Notes under the pieces: generated by a model
The model's input: the letters and a program-made list of their open reading frames with translations, nothing else
What the model was told of the DNA's origin: nothing
Databases searched by the model: none
From: Bog-756 sp963696495
GTDB lineage: Bacteria > Actinomycetota > Acidimicrobiia > Acidimicrobiales > RAAP-2
DNA length: 64,000 nt
NCBI GenBank assembly: GCA_963696495.1
Contig: CAVOKJ010000002.1
Coordinates: forward strand, 806,001-870,000
Direction: 5' to 3'
Made by a program: the position numbers and the translations under genes
Shown: positions 1-8,690 of the stretch, piece after piece
Layout: every line of letters starts with the position of its first letter
Numbering within the stretch: position 1 is the stretch's first letter

Positions 1-875
1 CGGAAGACCTCGTCCCCACCGAAGGAGACGAAGGTCGGCGGCCAGCCGGTGACGTTCTGGTCGACCGCCGACACCGACGCCGCATCGGGGTCACGACCGT
101 GGAGGTAGGCCGAGGTCGGGATGTTCCACGGCAGGATGTCCCGGTCGGCGTTCTCCGAGACCGAGGGTTCGTCGAGCAGGAGGTCGAGCTCCGGGGAGAA
201 CAGGATCACACCGGCGATGGGTCGGTGCCCGGTCTGCTGCATCGTGTAGATGAGCGACGAGGCGAGACCGCCGCCGCTCGAGTCCCCGGCGACGAAGAGC
301 CGGGCCGGGTCGACCCCGCCGGCCAGGATCGCCTCGAGCACGAGGACGGCGTCCTCCAGCCCGGCGGGGAACGGGAACTCCGGAGCCAGCCGGATGTCGG
401 CGACGAAGATGTCACAATCCGTCTGGTGGCACAGCCAGGCGATGAACACCGCGTACATCCGGGGTGACGTCCCGACATAGCCGCCGCCGTGCAGGTAGAG
501 CACGGTCCCCTGGGACTCCCGTCTCCTCGACCGGTACCAGATGCCGGGCACACCGGCCACGACGTCCTCGTGCTCGTCGACGTCGAGCGAACGGACGACC
601 GGGGTGAGCACCGCTCCGCACAGGTCGTCGAGCACCAGCTCGACCGACCGGAACTCGTCGATCGGGAGGGACGTCAGATAGCCCATGAACGATCGGATGG
701 TCTCGCGGGTCACGGTGACCGCCAGATTGTGGGGCAGGTTCCCCTCGCCGGACCACGGGCTCCGGAACGGGACGCGGCCCAGCCCGGCGGTGAGCTGACC
801 GGCCAGGCCCATCAGGTCGATGGTGGCGATCGGCCACGACGAGCGGGCGACGCCGGGCCGCCGGCCCATCACCAT
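1..875 (-). CDS. HSL-family alpha/beta hydrolase (esterase/lipase), 3' end cut by window
   Basis: Partial gene; the first ~291 residues are present and the C-terminal Asp/His part lies off the left edge. It shows the two signatures of the hormone-sensitive-lipase (family IV) esterases: an oxyanion-hole HGGGY beginning at residue 129 and a nucleophile elbow GDSSGGG with the presumed catalytic Ser at 199. These enzymes hydrolyse carboxyl esters, usually in the cytoplasm. I chose the ATG at 875 (MVMGRRPG...); an AAGGGGA stretch lies about 11 bases upstream. It starts 48 bp after the end of an acyl-CoA dehydrogenase on the same strand, so it is probably the last gene of that fatty-acyl/steroid operon. 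The substrate cannot be told. Confidence 0.85.
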   Translation of the reverse strand, partial: MVMGRRPGVARSSWPIATIDLMGLAGQLTAGLGRVPFRSPWSGEGNLPHNLAVTVTRETIRSFMGYLTSLPIDEFRSVELVLDDLCGAVLTPVVRSLDVDEHEDVVAGVPGIWYRSRRRESQGTVLYLHGGGYVGTSPRMYAVFIAWLCHQTDCDIFVADIRLAPEFPFPAGLEDAVLVLEAILAGGVDPARLFVAGDSSGGGLASSLIYTMQQTGHRPIAGVILFSPELDLLLDEPSVSENADRDILPWNIPTSAYLHGRDPDAASVSAVDQNVTGWPPTFVSFGGDEVF

Positions 876-923
876 CGAGCGAATGTCCCCTTGACCGGGC
901 CGGTCGGCGTTCGGACCGTTGGC

Positions 924-2051
924 TCAGACCGGCTCGGCGGCGAGCGTGGCGCCGAGCTGGAGCAGGTGGTCGGTGGCACCGCCCAACGTGAGCTCGATGT
1001 GCTTGGTCATGAGGAAGTAGCGGTGGAGGGGGTAGTCGCGGTCGACCCCGACACCACCGTGGAGGTGGACGGCGGCGTGCACGACCCGCTGGCCGCCGTC
1101 GGCCGCCCAGAACTTGGCCACCGCCACCTCCTTGTCGGCGGGCAGGCCCTCGGCGAGGCGCCACGTCGCCTGCCAGGCGGTGAGCCGGATGGCCTCGGTG
1201 TCCACGTAGGCGTCGGCCGCCCGTTGGCCGACGGCCTGGAACGTGGCGATGGGCTTGCCGAACTGCTCCCTCGTCTTCGTGTACTCGGCGGTGAGGGCGA
1301 GGGCGGCGGCGGCCGCTCCGGCCTGGGCGAGCGACAGTGCGGCGGTCGTCCTCTGGACCAGCCACTCGATGACCGTCCGACCGTCCTCGACGGTGCCGAG
1401 CAGCGCATCGGGCCCGACCGCGGTCCCCGACAGGGTGAGCACGGCTTCGGGCTGCCCGGTGTTGGTCACCTGCCGTTGGCGGGTCACCCCTGCCGCCGAG
1501 GTCGGGACGATGAAGACGGCGACCGAATCGGGCTCGACCCGGGCGGGAACCAGGACGGCGTCGGCGATCATGCCCGAGGGGACACAGGCCTTGGCCCCGG
1601 TGAGCACCCAACCGTCGCCGTCCCGCTCGGCGAGCGCCGAGGGCGACGTGGGGAGGCCACCCAATTCGACCAGGGCGGTGGTGAGCACGGTGTCACCGCC
1701 GACCACGCCGGGCAGCCAGCGCTGTCGCTGGGATTCGGTCCCGAACCGGGCGAGGGCCGGTGCGGCGGCGGCCAGCGTCTCGACCACCGGCACATAGGCG
1801 GCGGTCCGTCCGGCCGCCTCGACGATCAGCCCGGTCTCCACGAAGCCCAACCCGGCGCCGCCCACCTCCTCGGGAAGGGCGATGCCCAGCAGGCCGGCGG
1901 CGGCCAGCTCCGACCAGAGCTTGCCGTCGAAGTAGTCACCGTCCGGCTCCGACTCGATGTCACGCAGCCGCTCGTGGGTGGCCAGGTCGGTGAAGATGCG
2001 CCCGGCCAGTTCGCGCACTGCCTCTTGTTCCTCGCTGAAGGAGAAGTCCAT
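924..2051 (-). CDS. Acyl-CoA dehydrogenase, probable non-catalytic partner subunit (FadE28-like)
   Basis: 375-residue acyl-CoA dehydrogenase (MDFSFSEEQEAVREL start) with N-terminal, middle and C-terminal FadE domains. It would take part in the first, FAD-dependent step of beta-oxidation. Where active family members carry a catalytic Glu, this protein reads EWLVQRTTAALSLAQAG with no Glu. Actinobacterial steroid side-chain dehydrogenases such as FadE28-FadE29 are alpha2beta2 heterotetramers with only one catalytic chain, so I infer that this is the non-catalytic chain paired with the next gene upstream (28 bp gap). A GAAGAGGAAA ribosome binding site precedes the ATG. The exact substrate is inference; the family assignment is firm. 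Confidence 0.9.
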   Translation of the reverse strand: MDFSFSEEQEAVRELAGRIFTDLATHERLRDIESEPDGDYFDGKLWSELAAAGLLGIALPEEVGGAGLGFVETGLIVEAAGRTAAYVPVVETLAAAAPALARFGTESQRQRWLPGVVGGDTVLTTALVELGGLPTSPSALAERDGDGWVLTGAKACVPSGMIADAVLVPARVEPDSVAVFIVPTSAAGVTRQRQVTNTGQPEAVLTLSGTAVGPDALLGTVEDGRTVIEWLVQRTTAALSLAQAGAAAAALALTAEYTKTREQFGKPIATFQAVGQRAADAYVDTEAIRLTAWQATWRLAEGLPADKEVAVAKFWAADGGQRVVHAAVHLHGGVGVDRDYPLHRYFLMTKHIELTLGGATDHLLQLGATLAAEPV

Positions 2052-2079
2052 GCTCGCGTTTCCTCTTCCGTCTCTCGCT

Positions 2080-3255
2080 CTACCGAAGTGACCGGGGAAG
2101 CCCGAGGCCGAAGATGGCGATCAGGTCCCGTTGGATCTCGTTGGTTCCCCCACCGAAGGTGAGGATGACCAGGCTCCGGGCGTACATCTCGAGGCGGCCG
2201 GCCAGGACGGCGTCGTCGTTGCCCCGGGTGAGGTAGCCGGCCTGCCCCACCACCTCGAGCAACAGCCGGAAGGCCTCCATGTAGAACTCGGTGCCGAAGA
2301 CCTTGATGGTGGAGGCGTCGGCCACGTCGAGGTGGCCCTGGGTGGCCGTCCACGCCACCTTCCAGTTGATCAGTTTGAGGAACTCGAGTCGCGAGTAGAT
2401 GCGGGCCAGGTGCACCTGGACCCACTCCTGGTCGATCACCCGCCGGCCGTCGGCCAGCTTGGCGTTCTGGGCCCAGGACCGGACGTCGTCGAGGGCGCGC
2501 TCGATGATGCCCGACGAGCAGAGGGTCACCCGCTCGTGGTTGAGCTGGTTGGTGATCAGGGACCACCCGGCGTTCTCCCCACCGACCAGATTGCCCGCCG
2601 GGACCCGGACGTCCTCGTAGAAGGTGTAGTTGATGTTGTGGTCGCCGAGCAGGTGCATGGGAACGACCTTGATCCCGGGCGTGTCCATGGGGACGATGAA
2701 CATGGAGATGCCCTTGTGCTTGGCCACCTCGGGATCGGTCCGGGTGGCCAGCCAGATGTAGTCGGCGCCCCCGGCCAGCGACGTGTAGATCTTCTGCCCG
2801 TTGATCACGTACTCGTCGCCGTCACGCACGGCGCGCGTCTGCAGCGAGGCCAGATCGGTGCCGGACTCGGGCTCGGTGTAGCCGATGCAGAAGTGGATGT
2901 CGCCGGCGAGGATCTTCGGGAGGAAGAAGTCCTTCTGCTCCTGTGTCCCGAATTGCATGATGGTCGGGCCGACGGTGTTGATGGTGAGCATCGGCACCGG
3001 GGCGCCGGCCCGCATCGACTCGTCGAAGAAGATGTACTGCTCGATGGCCGAGCGGCCCTGGCCGCCGTACTCAGTCGGCCAACCGATACCCAACCAGCCG
3101 TCTTCGGCCATCTGCTTGACCACGCGCCGCATGTGGGGTCCGATCCCGTGGCTGTCCGCCAGCTGGGCCTCGACCTCGGGGGTGAGCAGGTTGGCGTAGT
3201 ACTCGCGCAGACGGTTCCGGAGCGCCTCTTGCTCCTCGGTGTAGCCGATCTCCAT
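2080..3255 (-). CDS. Acyl-CoA dehydrogenase, catalytic subunit (FadE29-like)
   Basis: 391-residue acyl-CoA dehydrogenase very like mycobacterial FadE29 (ChsE2), which with FadE28 dehydrogenates a cholesterol side-chain CoA ester. Seen: GWPTEYGGQG near 59-68, the FAD/substrate segment IGYTEPESGTDLAS at 124-137, NQLNHERV with Glu-241 at the catalytic position of this subfamily, and C-terminal GGGTNEIQRD. I start at ATG 3255 (MEIGYTEEQE) because GGGAGGGA lies just upstream; an earlier in-frame start would add 20 unlike residues. It heads an operon with the partner dehydrogenase and the esterase, and its promoter carries a KstR-like box (3337-3350). Steroid side-chain specificity is inferred from similarity and that box. 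Confidence 0.93.
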   Translation of the reverse strand: MEIGYTEEQEALRNRLREYYANLLTPEVEAQLADSHGIGPHMRRVVKQMAEDGWLGIGWPTEYGGQGRSAIEQYIFFDESMRAGAPVPMLTINTVGPTIMQFGTQEQKDFFLPKILAGDIHFCIGYTEPESGTDLASLQTRAVRDGDEYVINGQKIYTSLAGGADYIWLATRTDPEVAKHKGISMFIVPMDTPGIKVVPMHLLGDHNINYTFYEDVRVPAGNLVGGENAGWSLITNQLNHERVTLCSSGIIERALDDVRSWAQNAKLADGRRVIDQEWVQVHLARIYSRLEFLKLINWKVAWTATQGHLDVADASTIKVFGTEFYMEAFRLLLEVVGQAGYLTRGNDDAVLAGRLEMYARSLVILTFGGGTNEIQRDLIAIFGLGLPRSLR

Positions 3256-3336
3256 GGGTCCCTCCCGATTGGTGCGTGCACAAGCCGGCCCGGTGCCCCA
3301 CTCCGGGTCCCCCACACGGTGTCCGGCGCCGATGAC

Positions 3337-3350
3337 TAGAACACGTTACA
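3337..3350. promoter_or_regulatory. KstR-like operator in a divergent promoter
   Basis: TAGAACACGTTACA fits the mycobacterial KstR consensus TnnAACnnGTTnnA at every fixed position. It sits in the 339-bp gap (3256-3594) between the FadE29-like operon (left) and the thiolase (right), 82 bp upstream of the first and 245 bp upstream of the second. KstR is the TetR-family repressor of the upper cholesterol pathway in mycobacteria and rhodococci; no kstR gene lies in this window. The rest of the gap is GC-rich and I saw no other element. Confidence 0.6.
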
Positions 3351-3594
3351 TTCAGGGCCGCCCGGACGCCACCAGGGCGGGCAGACGCTCCGGGTGCCGC
3401 GCCGGGTAGCCTGTCCGCTGGCTGCTCCGGGCACCGGGCGTGCGCACCGCAGGGTTACCATCCGGTAAGTTGTCGGCCGCACACCATCTGCGCCCGACGG
3501 CACCGCACCACAGACCCTGCATCCACCACCATCTCCATCCGACAGGAACCCAACCCACCGAGCGGCGCCGCCGCCCAGCACCGAGGAGCACCCC

Positions 3595-4800
3595 ATGCCC
3601 GAAGCTGTCATCGTCGCCACCGGCCGGACCCCGATCGGTCGGGCCAACAAGGGCTCGTTGATCGAGTGCCGGCCGGACGACCTCGCCGCCCTGGTCATCC
3701 GCGAGGTGCTGGCCAAGGTGCCCCAGCTCGATCCCTTCACCGTCGAGGACGTGATCATGGGCTCGGGCCAGCCCGGGGGCGAAGCGGGCTACAACGTCGG
3801 CCGGGTGGCCGCGCTGCTGGCCGGGCTCCCCGACGTCCCGGGCGTGACCGTCAACCGGTACTGCTCCTCCTCCCTCCAGACCATCCGCATGGCCGCCCAC
3901 GCCATCCGGGCCGGGGAGGGTGACGTGTTCGTCGCCGCCGGCGTCGAGACGGTGAGCCGCTATCTCCACGGCGCGGCCGACACGGGCCCCCACAACCCCC
4001 TGTTCTCCGAGGCCGAGGCGCGCACCGTGGCCCGTACCCCGGCGGCGGGCGAGCCCTGGACGCCGTTGTCGGGCCTGCCCGACGTCTACATCGCCATGGG
4101 CCAGACCGCCGAGAACGTGGCCGAGTACAAGAAGGTCAGCCGCCAGGAGCAGGACGAGTTCGCCGTGCAGTCCCAGACGAGGGCCGTGGCCGCCCAGGAG
4201 GCCGGCTTCTTCGACCGGGAGATCATCCCCGTCACCACCCCCGGGGGGACCGTGGTGACCAAGGACGACGGGCCCCGGCCGGGCACCACGCTCGAGGGCC
4301 TGGCCGGCCTGAAGCCGGTCTTCCGCGAGGGTGGGACGGTCACCGCCGGCAACGCCTGCCCCCTCAACGACGGTGCCGCCGCCGTCGTCGTGATGAGTGA
4401 CACCCGGGCCCGTGAGCTCGGGATCACCCCGTTGGCCCGCATCGTGGCGAGCGGGGTGTCCGGGCTCAACCCCGAGATCATGGGACTCGGGCCGGTGGAC
4501 GCCATCCGCCAGACGCTCGGGCGGGCCAACATGACCATCGACGACATCGACCTCGTGGAGATCAACGAGGCCTTCGCCGCCCAGGTGGTCCCCTCGGCCA
4601 AGGAGCTCGGGATCAGCTACGACAAGCTCAACGTCCGCGGCGGGGCCATCGCCCTCGGCCATCCGTTCGGCCAGACCGGGGCCCGCATCATGACCACCCT
4701 GCTCAACGCCCTCGACGACACGGGCAAGACCATCGGGCTGGAGTCGATGTGCGTCGGCGGGGGCCAGGGCATGGCCATGATCGTCGAACGTCTGTCCTGA
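3595..4800 (+). CDS. Acetyl-CoA C-acyltransferase (thiolase)
   Basis: 401-residue thiolase carrying out the last, CoA-dependent cleavage step of beta-oxidation (or the reverse condensation). Catalytic residues are visible: nucleophile Cys-90 in VNRYCSSSLQT, His-356 in GGAIALGHPFGQTGAR, and Cys-386 in CVGGGQGMAM. GEAGYNVGR and NACPLNDGAAA are also typical. It resembles the general FadA/AtoB-type acetyltransferases of actinobacteria more than the steroid-specific FadA5 or FadA6. The ATG at 3595 follows CCGAGGAGCACCCC. It is transcribed away from the FadE29-like operon, sharing the promoter with the KstR-like box, so co-regulation with steroid or fatty-acid use is likely. Confidence 0.95.
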   Translation: MPEAVIVATGRTPIGRANKGSLIECRPDDLAALVIREVLAKVPQLDPFTVEDVIMGSGQPGGEAGYNVGRVAALLAGLPDVPGVTVNRYCSSSLQTIRMAAHAIRAGEGDVFVAAGVETVSRYLHGAADTGPHNPLFSEAEARTVARTPAAGEPWTPLSGLPDVYIAMGQTAENVAEYKKVSRQEQDEFAVQSQTRAVAAQEAGFFDREIIPVTTPGGTVVTKDDGPRPGTTLEGLAGLKPVFREGGTVTAGNACPLNDGAAAVVVMSDTRARELGITPLARIVASGVSGLNPEIMGLGPVDAIRQTLGRANMTIDDIDLVEINEAFAAQVVPSAKELGISYDKLNVRGGAIALGHPFGQTGARIMTTLLNALDDTGKTIGLESMCVGGGQGMAMIVERLS

Positions 4801-4842
4801 GCCCCGTCCCGGGCGGACGTCGGTGCCGCCGTCACCGGGGGG

Positions 4843-5607
4843 CTAATGGGCGAACAGGTGCCAGCCCGCGTACGCCCAGACGACGACCAGCCCGACGTTG
4901 ACCAGCGGAGGTCCCGACACCAAGCGCACCAATTCACCGGCGGTCGCCAGACGGCCGTCGGAGCGTCGGGCGACGAGTTCGGCGACCACGCAGGCGGCCA
5001 CCACCACGATCCAGAAGGCCACCCCCACCGCCCGGCTCCGGGGAAGCAGGAGGGCCGGGACCAGCGCCGGATGCCGACCCAGGGCCAGACCACCCGGGAA
5101 CGCACCGGCCGGCGATCGTGGCGATCGGAGTGCTCGAGCCGCAGCACGCCCGAGCGGAGCCCTCGCCCGGGCGGCGCCGTAGCCGGTGCCCACCAGGATC
5201 CACACCAGGAACAGGGCGGCGTCGAAGGGCCGGAACGACAGCGCCAGCGCGCTGACGGTCAGGTGGGGCTCGTGAGGGCCCGTGTCGATCCCGAGCGCCT
5301 CCCATGCCGCCACCACGAGAGCGATGGCCAGCCAGGGAGACAGACCGAGGAGGACCCCATCGGCACCACCGACCGGTCGTGGCCAGGGGTCCGCGGGTCT
5401 TCCCGGGTGGAGGGCGAACCGCCGGCCGCGGCGTCCCCGGTCCAGCAGCACGCCGAGCGCCACCACGGTCACCGCCGACACGGCCCACACGACGAACGCC
5501 GACGCCGTCGACTGTCGGACACCGCTCGCCCACCCGCACCAGGCGCACAACAGGACCACGAGGGCGACGAGGGCGAGTCGGTCGCTTCGGTCGCTACGCT
5601 CGGGCAT
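4843..5607 (-). CDS. Integral membrane protein of unknown function
   Basis: About 254 residues (MPERSDRSDRLALVAL start). It has roughly six hydrophobic segments: LALVALVVLLCAWCGWA near the N-terminus, AFVVWAVSAVTVVALGVL, WLAIALVVAAWEAL, ALFLVWILVGTGY, VAFWIVVVAACVVAELV and the C-terminal NVGLVVVWAYAGWHLFAH. I do not recognise the family. The ATG at 5607 is chosen because the protein-like sequence begins there; a run of G directly before it could serve as ribosome binding site, although longer GTG starts are possible. It is convergent with the thiolase (42 bp between stops) and divergent from the HAD gene. No function can be assigned. Confidence 0.75.
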   Translation of the reverse strand: MPERSDRSDRLALVALVVLLCAWCGWASGVRQSTASAFVVWAVSAVTVVALGVLLDRGRRGRRFALHPGRPADPWPRPVGGADGVLLGLSPWLAIALVVAAWEALGIDTGPHEPHLTVSALALSFRPFDAALFLVWILVGTGYGAARARAPLGRAAARALRSPRSPAGAFPGGLALGRHPALVPALLLPRSRAVGVAFWIVVVAACVVAELVARRSDGRLATAGELVRLVSGPPLVNVGLVVVWAYAGWHLFAH

Positions 5608-5706
5608 CCCCCCATCGTCGCACCGGGGAGCGACCGACGATCGGACTCGGGGACACGACCCACCGCCGGTCAACCAGCACCGGCTCCGGCCGGTACATTG
5701 CCCTCC

Positions 5707-6327
5707 ATGAGGGATCCGGACGTCGACTTCGTGCTGTTCGACCTCGGCGGGGTGGTCATCGAGTTGGGGGGCGTCGGCGCCATGCGGGCACTGGCCGGCC
5801 TGGCCAGCGACACCGAGGTGTGGGAACAGTGGCTCACCAGCCCGTGGGTCCAGCGATTCGAGAGCGGTCACTGCACCCCGTCCGAGTTCTCGGAGGGCGT
5901 CGTGGCCGAGTGGCAGCTTCCCGTTTCGCCGTCGGAGTTCCTCGAGGCCTTCCGGGACTGGCCCATCGGACCGTTCGACGGCGCCGCAGAACTGCTCACC
6001 GCGGTGCGGCGGCGCGTGCCCATCGGCTGCCTGAGCAACACGAACACGGTGCACTGGCAGCACCAGGTCGAGCGGTGGCCGCTCCTCGAGCTCTTCGACT
6101 ACCGGTTCCTCTCGTTCGACCTGGGACTGGTCAAGCCGGATCCGGAGGTGTACCGGGCAGTCGCCGGGCTCCTGCCGGTTCTGCCGGACCGGGTGCTGTT
6201 CCTCGACGACAACGAGATCAACACCGAGGCGGCCCGAAGCCACGGGTTCCGGTCGGAGCAGGTCTACGGCGTCGGTGAGGCGGAACGCGTGCTCGTCGAG
6301 GTGGGCGTCATCGACGCTGGCGACTGA
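5707..6327 (+). CDS. HAD-superfamily hydrolase (subfamily IA, YihX-like)
   Basis: 206-residue haloacid-dehalogenase-type phosphatase. Motif I is FDLGGVV with nucleophile Asp-12; the usual second Asp is replaced by Gly, as in YihX-like members. Motif II Ser is in GCLSNTN, motif III Lys in GLVKPDPEVY, and motif IV is FLDDNEIN. An alpha-helical cap lies between motifs I and II. Such proteins dephosphorylate sugar phosphates or nucleotides in the cytoplasm; the substrate is unknown. The ATG at 5707 is the only start consistent with motif I lying near the N-terminus. It stands alone between a divergent membrane-protein gene and a convergent DegV gene. Confidence 0.9.
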   Translation: MRDPDVDFVLFDLGGVVIELGGVGAMRALAGLASDTEVWEQWLTSPWVQRFESGHCTPSEFSEGVVAEWQLPVSPSEFLEAFRDWPIGPFDGAAELLTAVRRRVPIGCLSNTNTVHWQHQVERWPLLELFDYRFLSFDLGLVKPDPEVYRAVAGLLPVLPDRVLFLDDNEINTEAARSHGFRSEQVYGVGEAERVLVEVGVIDAGD

Positions 6328-6344
6328 GAACAGACGTCATCGCC

Positions 6345-6374
6345 GTGGCGACCGGGTCGGTGGCGACCGGGTCG
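6345..6374. repeat. Two tandem copies of a 15-bp unit
   Basis: GTGGCGACCGGGTCG occurs twice head to tail (6345-6359, 6360-6374), followed by a decayed third start GTGGCC. It lies in the 105-bp gap between the convergent HAD and DegV genes. It does not form an obvious terminator stem. Confidence 0.8.
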
Positions 6375-6432
6375 GTGGCCAGCGCGGCGGGACCGCTACC
6401 CGGCTCGGGCGGACCCGGTCCACCGGTTGCTG

Positions 6433-7281
6433 TCAGGTCTCCGGGCGGTCGATCCAGCTCGCGCCGATGATCTCGGCGCCGCCGTGGGTGCCGATGACGG
6501 CACCCAGTGTCCCGACCCGGAGCGACGCCCGGGGGAACCGGGGGGCGATGAGCTCGAGGAATTCGTCGATGTCTGGCGCCCCACCGTGCATGACCGCCAC
6601 GTGGTCGATCGGCCCGGCCTCGGTCATGCGCTCGTAGAGCATGTGCAGGGCCTTCCGGCGGGTGCGCGGCTTCCCGGCCTCACGGACGACACCGCCGCTC
6701 AGGTCGACCAACGGCTTGATCGACAGCATGGAGCCCACCATGGCCCGTGCCCCGCCGATCCGGCCGCCCTTCTTCAGGTTCTCGAGGGTGTTGAGCGCGG
6801 CGAACACCCGGGTCCGGGGGATGAGCTCGCCGATCCGGCCCAGCACGGAATCGATGCCGGCGCCCCGGTGCGCGACCTTCGCCGCCTCGAGCACCAGGGT
6901 GCCGAGCCCACTCGACACGGACCGGCTGTCGACAACGTGCACGGGGATCCTCCCGTCGTAGGTGTCCATGGCCGACTGCGCGGACTGCAGGGTGTTCGAC
7001 AACTCGCCGGAGAGCGTGACGCAGACCACGGCGTCGGCGCCGGCGGCCTCTGCACCGTGGAACGCCTGCACGAAGGCCCCGGGCGACGGGCACGCCGTCT
7101 GCGGCAGCGCCTCGGACGTGGCCATCCGCCGGTAGAACTCGTCGAGGCTGAGGTCCCGACCGTCGGTGAACTCCTCACTGCCGAACCGGATGCTCAACGG
7201 CACGATCTCGATGTCGAGCCCGGCGATCTCCGCCGGAGCGAGATCGCTGGAACTGTCACCAACCAGGTGGACGCCGGCCAT
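6433..7281 (-). CDS. DegV family fatty-acid-binding protein
   Basis: 282-residue DegV/FakB-type protein. It has the N-terminal GDSSSDLAP, the VTLSGELSNTLQSA segment and DSRSVSSGLGTLVLEAA, which in the family line a pocket that holds a fatty acid. In Firmicutes the FakB proteins present bound fatty acid to a kinase FakA; no FakA-like gene is seen here, so this may be a carrier for other lipid enzymes. It starts 12 bp after the ferredoxin stop, so it is probably the last gene of the P450/ferredoxin operon. The ribosome binding site before the ATG at 7281 is weak, suggesting coupling to upstream translation. Confidence 0.9.
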   Translation of the reverse strand: MAGVHLVGDSSSDLAPAEIAGLDIEIVPLSIRFGSEEFTDGRDLSLDEFYRRMATSEALPQTACPSPGAFVQAFHGAEAAGADAVVCVTLSGELSNTLQSAQSAMDTYDGRIPVHVVDSRSVSSGLGTLVLEAAKVAHRGAGIDSVLGRIGELIPRTRVFAALNTLENLKKGGRIGGARAMVGSMLSIKPLVDLSGGVVREAGKPRTRRKALHMLYERMTEAGPIDHVAVMHGGAPDIDEFLELIAPRFPRASLRVGTLGAVIGTHGGAEIIGASWIDRPET

Positions 7282-7293
7282 CGGACTGGAGAC

Positions 7294-7491
7294 TCAGCCT
7301 TCGATCTCTTCGATGGCGAACTCGGGACAGTTGGCGATGGCCAGGCGGGCCTTGTCCTCGAGATCGGCCGGGACGGTGCCGTCACCCACCACTGTCGACA
7401 GTCCGTAGTCGTCGACATCGAACAGTTGGGGGGCCAACCCGTAGCAACGGGCGTGACCCTGGCACTTGTCGGGATCCACCCGGATCCTCAT
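7294..7491 (-). CDS. 3Fe-4S ferredoxin partner of the P450
   Basis: 65-residue ferredoxin with Cys-10, His-13 and Cys-16 in DKCQGHARCYG and Cys-55 in NCPEF. The CxxHxxC...CP pattern, with His in place of one Cys, is typical of small actinobacterial ferredoxins that feed electrons to cytochromes P450. I start at ATG 7491 (MRIRVDPDKC); its ATGA overlaps the P450 stop by 4 bp, implying translational coupling and a dedicated pair. The matching reductase is not adjacent; a ferredoxin-reductase-type flavoprotein at 34634-35869 is a candidate. Confidence 0.93.
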   Translation of the reverse strand: MRIRVDPDKCQGHARCYGLAPQLFDVDDYGLSTVVGDGTVPADLEDKARLAIANCPEFAIEEIEG

Positions 7492-8690
7492 GGGAACACC
7501 ACGGGAAGCTTCCGGGGGCCGCGGACCTGCCCACCGGCCCAGGTGACGTCGGCCCCCTCGGCCATGCGGAAGTCGGGGATACGCCTCAGCCACTCTTCGA
7601 GCGCCACCCGGAGCTCCATCCGGGCCAGGTTGGACCCGGCGCAGCGGTGGATGCCCGAGCCGAAGGCGACATGCCGGTTGAGCTGCCGGTCGAGGACGAC
7701 CCGGTCGGCGTCCTCGAACGCCGCCGGGTCACGATTGGCGGCCGGAAAGTTCATGAGCACCTTGTCGCCCGCCTTCATCGGGCACCCCGCGAATTCGAGA
7801 TCGCCGGTGACCACCCGCGCCATGGTCACCGGCGAGTAGGCCCGGAGGAGCTCCTCGATGGCCAGCGGCCAGGCGTCCGGGTCGTCGACCAACCGCCGGC
7901 GGTCCTCGGGATGGTTGGCCAGGTGCCACAGTGACGACCCGATGGCGCTCCAGGTGGTGTCGACACCGGCGATGAGCACGATGGCCGCAACACCGAGTAC
8001 CACGCTCTCCTCCAGTGGCCGCCCGTCGAACTCGCTGTGAAGCAGGTCGCTGAGTAGGTCGTCACCGGGCTCGGTCCTCCGGCGCTCCACCTCCTTGACG
8101 AAGAAGTTGATCAGGCCCTCGGCCCCCCGCTGACGGCGCTCGGGGTCGTCGGCGAACTCCAGCACGTCCCGCACCCAGCCGGTGAACGTGTCCGACATCG
8201 AGGCCGGCACGCCGAGGATGCTGGCGATGACACGCACGGGGATCTGCTGCGCGTAGTCGCGTGCGGCGTCCGCGGTTCCGTCGTCGGCGAAGCCGTCGAC
8301 CAGTTCGGAGCAGAGCTCACGGGTCATCGCCTCGTACTCCTCCACCCGGCGGTGGGAGAACCAGGGCAGCAGGAGGCGGCGGGTCCAGGTGTGCAGCGGG
8401 GGATCCGCCGAGATGGGCGGGAGCCCGTACTGCAGCACCGGCTCCTCCGGGGGCTCGCCGTCGAAGGGGATGACCGAGATCTCGAGCGAGCTGAAGTGCT
8501 CGATGTCGTGGGCCAGATCGACGACGTCCTGGTAGGTGGTGGGCAGCCAGGTACTCCCCCGCCTGCCGGTGTGGGCCACCGGGCAGTCGTGGCGCAGCCG
8601 GTCCCAGACCGAGAACGGATCGGCCACGTACCCGGGGTCGAGCACGTCGAAGTCGGTCTCCCAGTCGGCAACCGGTCGTGGGCTGGTCAT
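7488..8690 (-). CDS. Cytochrome P450 monooxygenase
   Basis: 400-residue soluble bacterial P450. Seen: I-helix LIAGVDTTWSAIG with the acid-Thr oxygen-activation pair, K-helix EELLRAYSP (ExxR), and heme loop FGSGIHRCAGSNLARMEL with the proximal Cys at 350. It inserts one oxygen atom into a substrate using electrons from the overlapping ferredoxin. The heme loop does not match my memory of CYP125 (cholesterol C26 hydroxylase), so the substrate is open; the neighbourhood suggests a steroid or other lipid. The ATG at 8690 has a GAGGAGC site upstream. 131 bp separate it from the SDR upstream, so it may have its own promoter. Confidence 0.95.
   Translation of the reverse strand: MTSPRPVADWETDFDVLDPGYVADPFSVWDRLRHDCPVAHTGRRGSTWLPTTYQDVVDLAHDIEHFSSLEISVIPFDGEPPEEPVLQYGLPPISADPPLHTWTRRLLLPWFSHRRVEEYEAMTRELCSELVDGFADDGTADAARDYAQQIPVRVIASILGVPASMSDTFTGWVRDVLEFADDPERRQRGAEGLINFFVKEVERRRTEPGDDLLSDLLHSEFDGRPLEESVVLGVAAIVLIAGVDTTWSAIGSSLWHLANHPEDRRRLVDDPDAWPLAIEELLRAYSPVTMARVVTGDLEFAGCPMKAGDKVLMNFPAANRDPAAFEDADRVVLDRQLNRHVAFGSGIHRCAGSNLARMELRVALEEWLRRIPDFRMAEGADVTWAGGQVRGPRKLPVVFP

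Noticed and set aside
7488..8690. Calling the P450 CYP125 (cholesterol C26 hydroxylase)
   Set aside because: The heme loop FGSGIHRCAGSNLAR does not match the CYP125 loop as I recall it, so no steroid-specific name is given.
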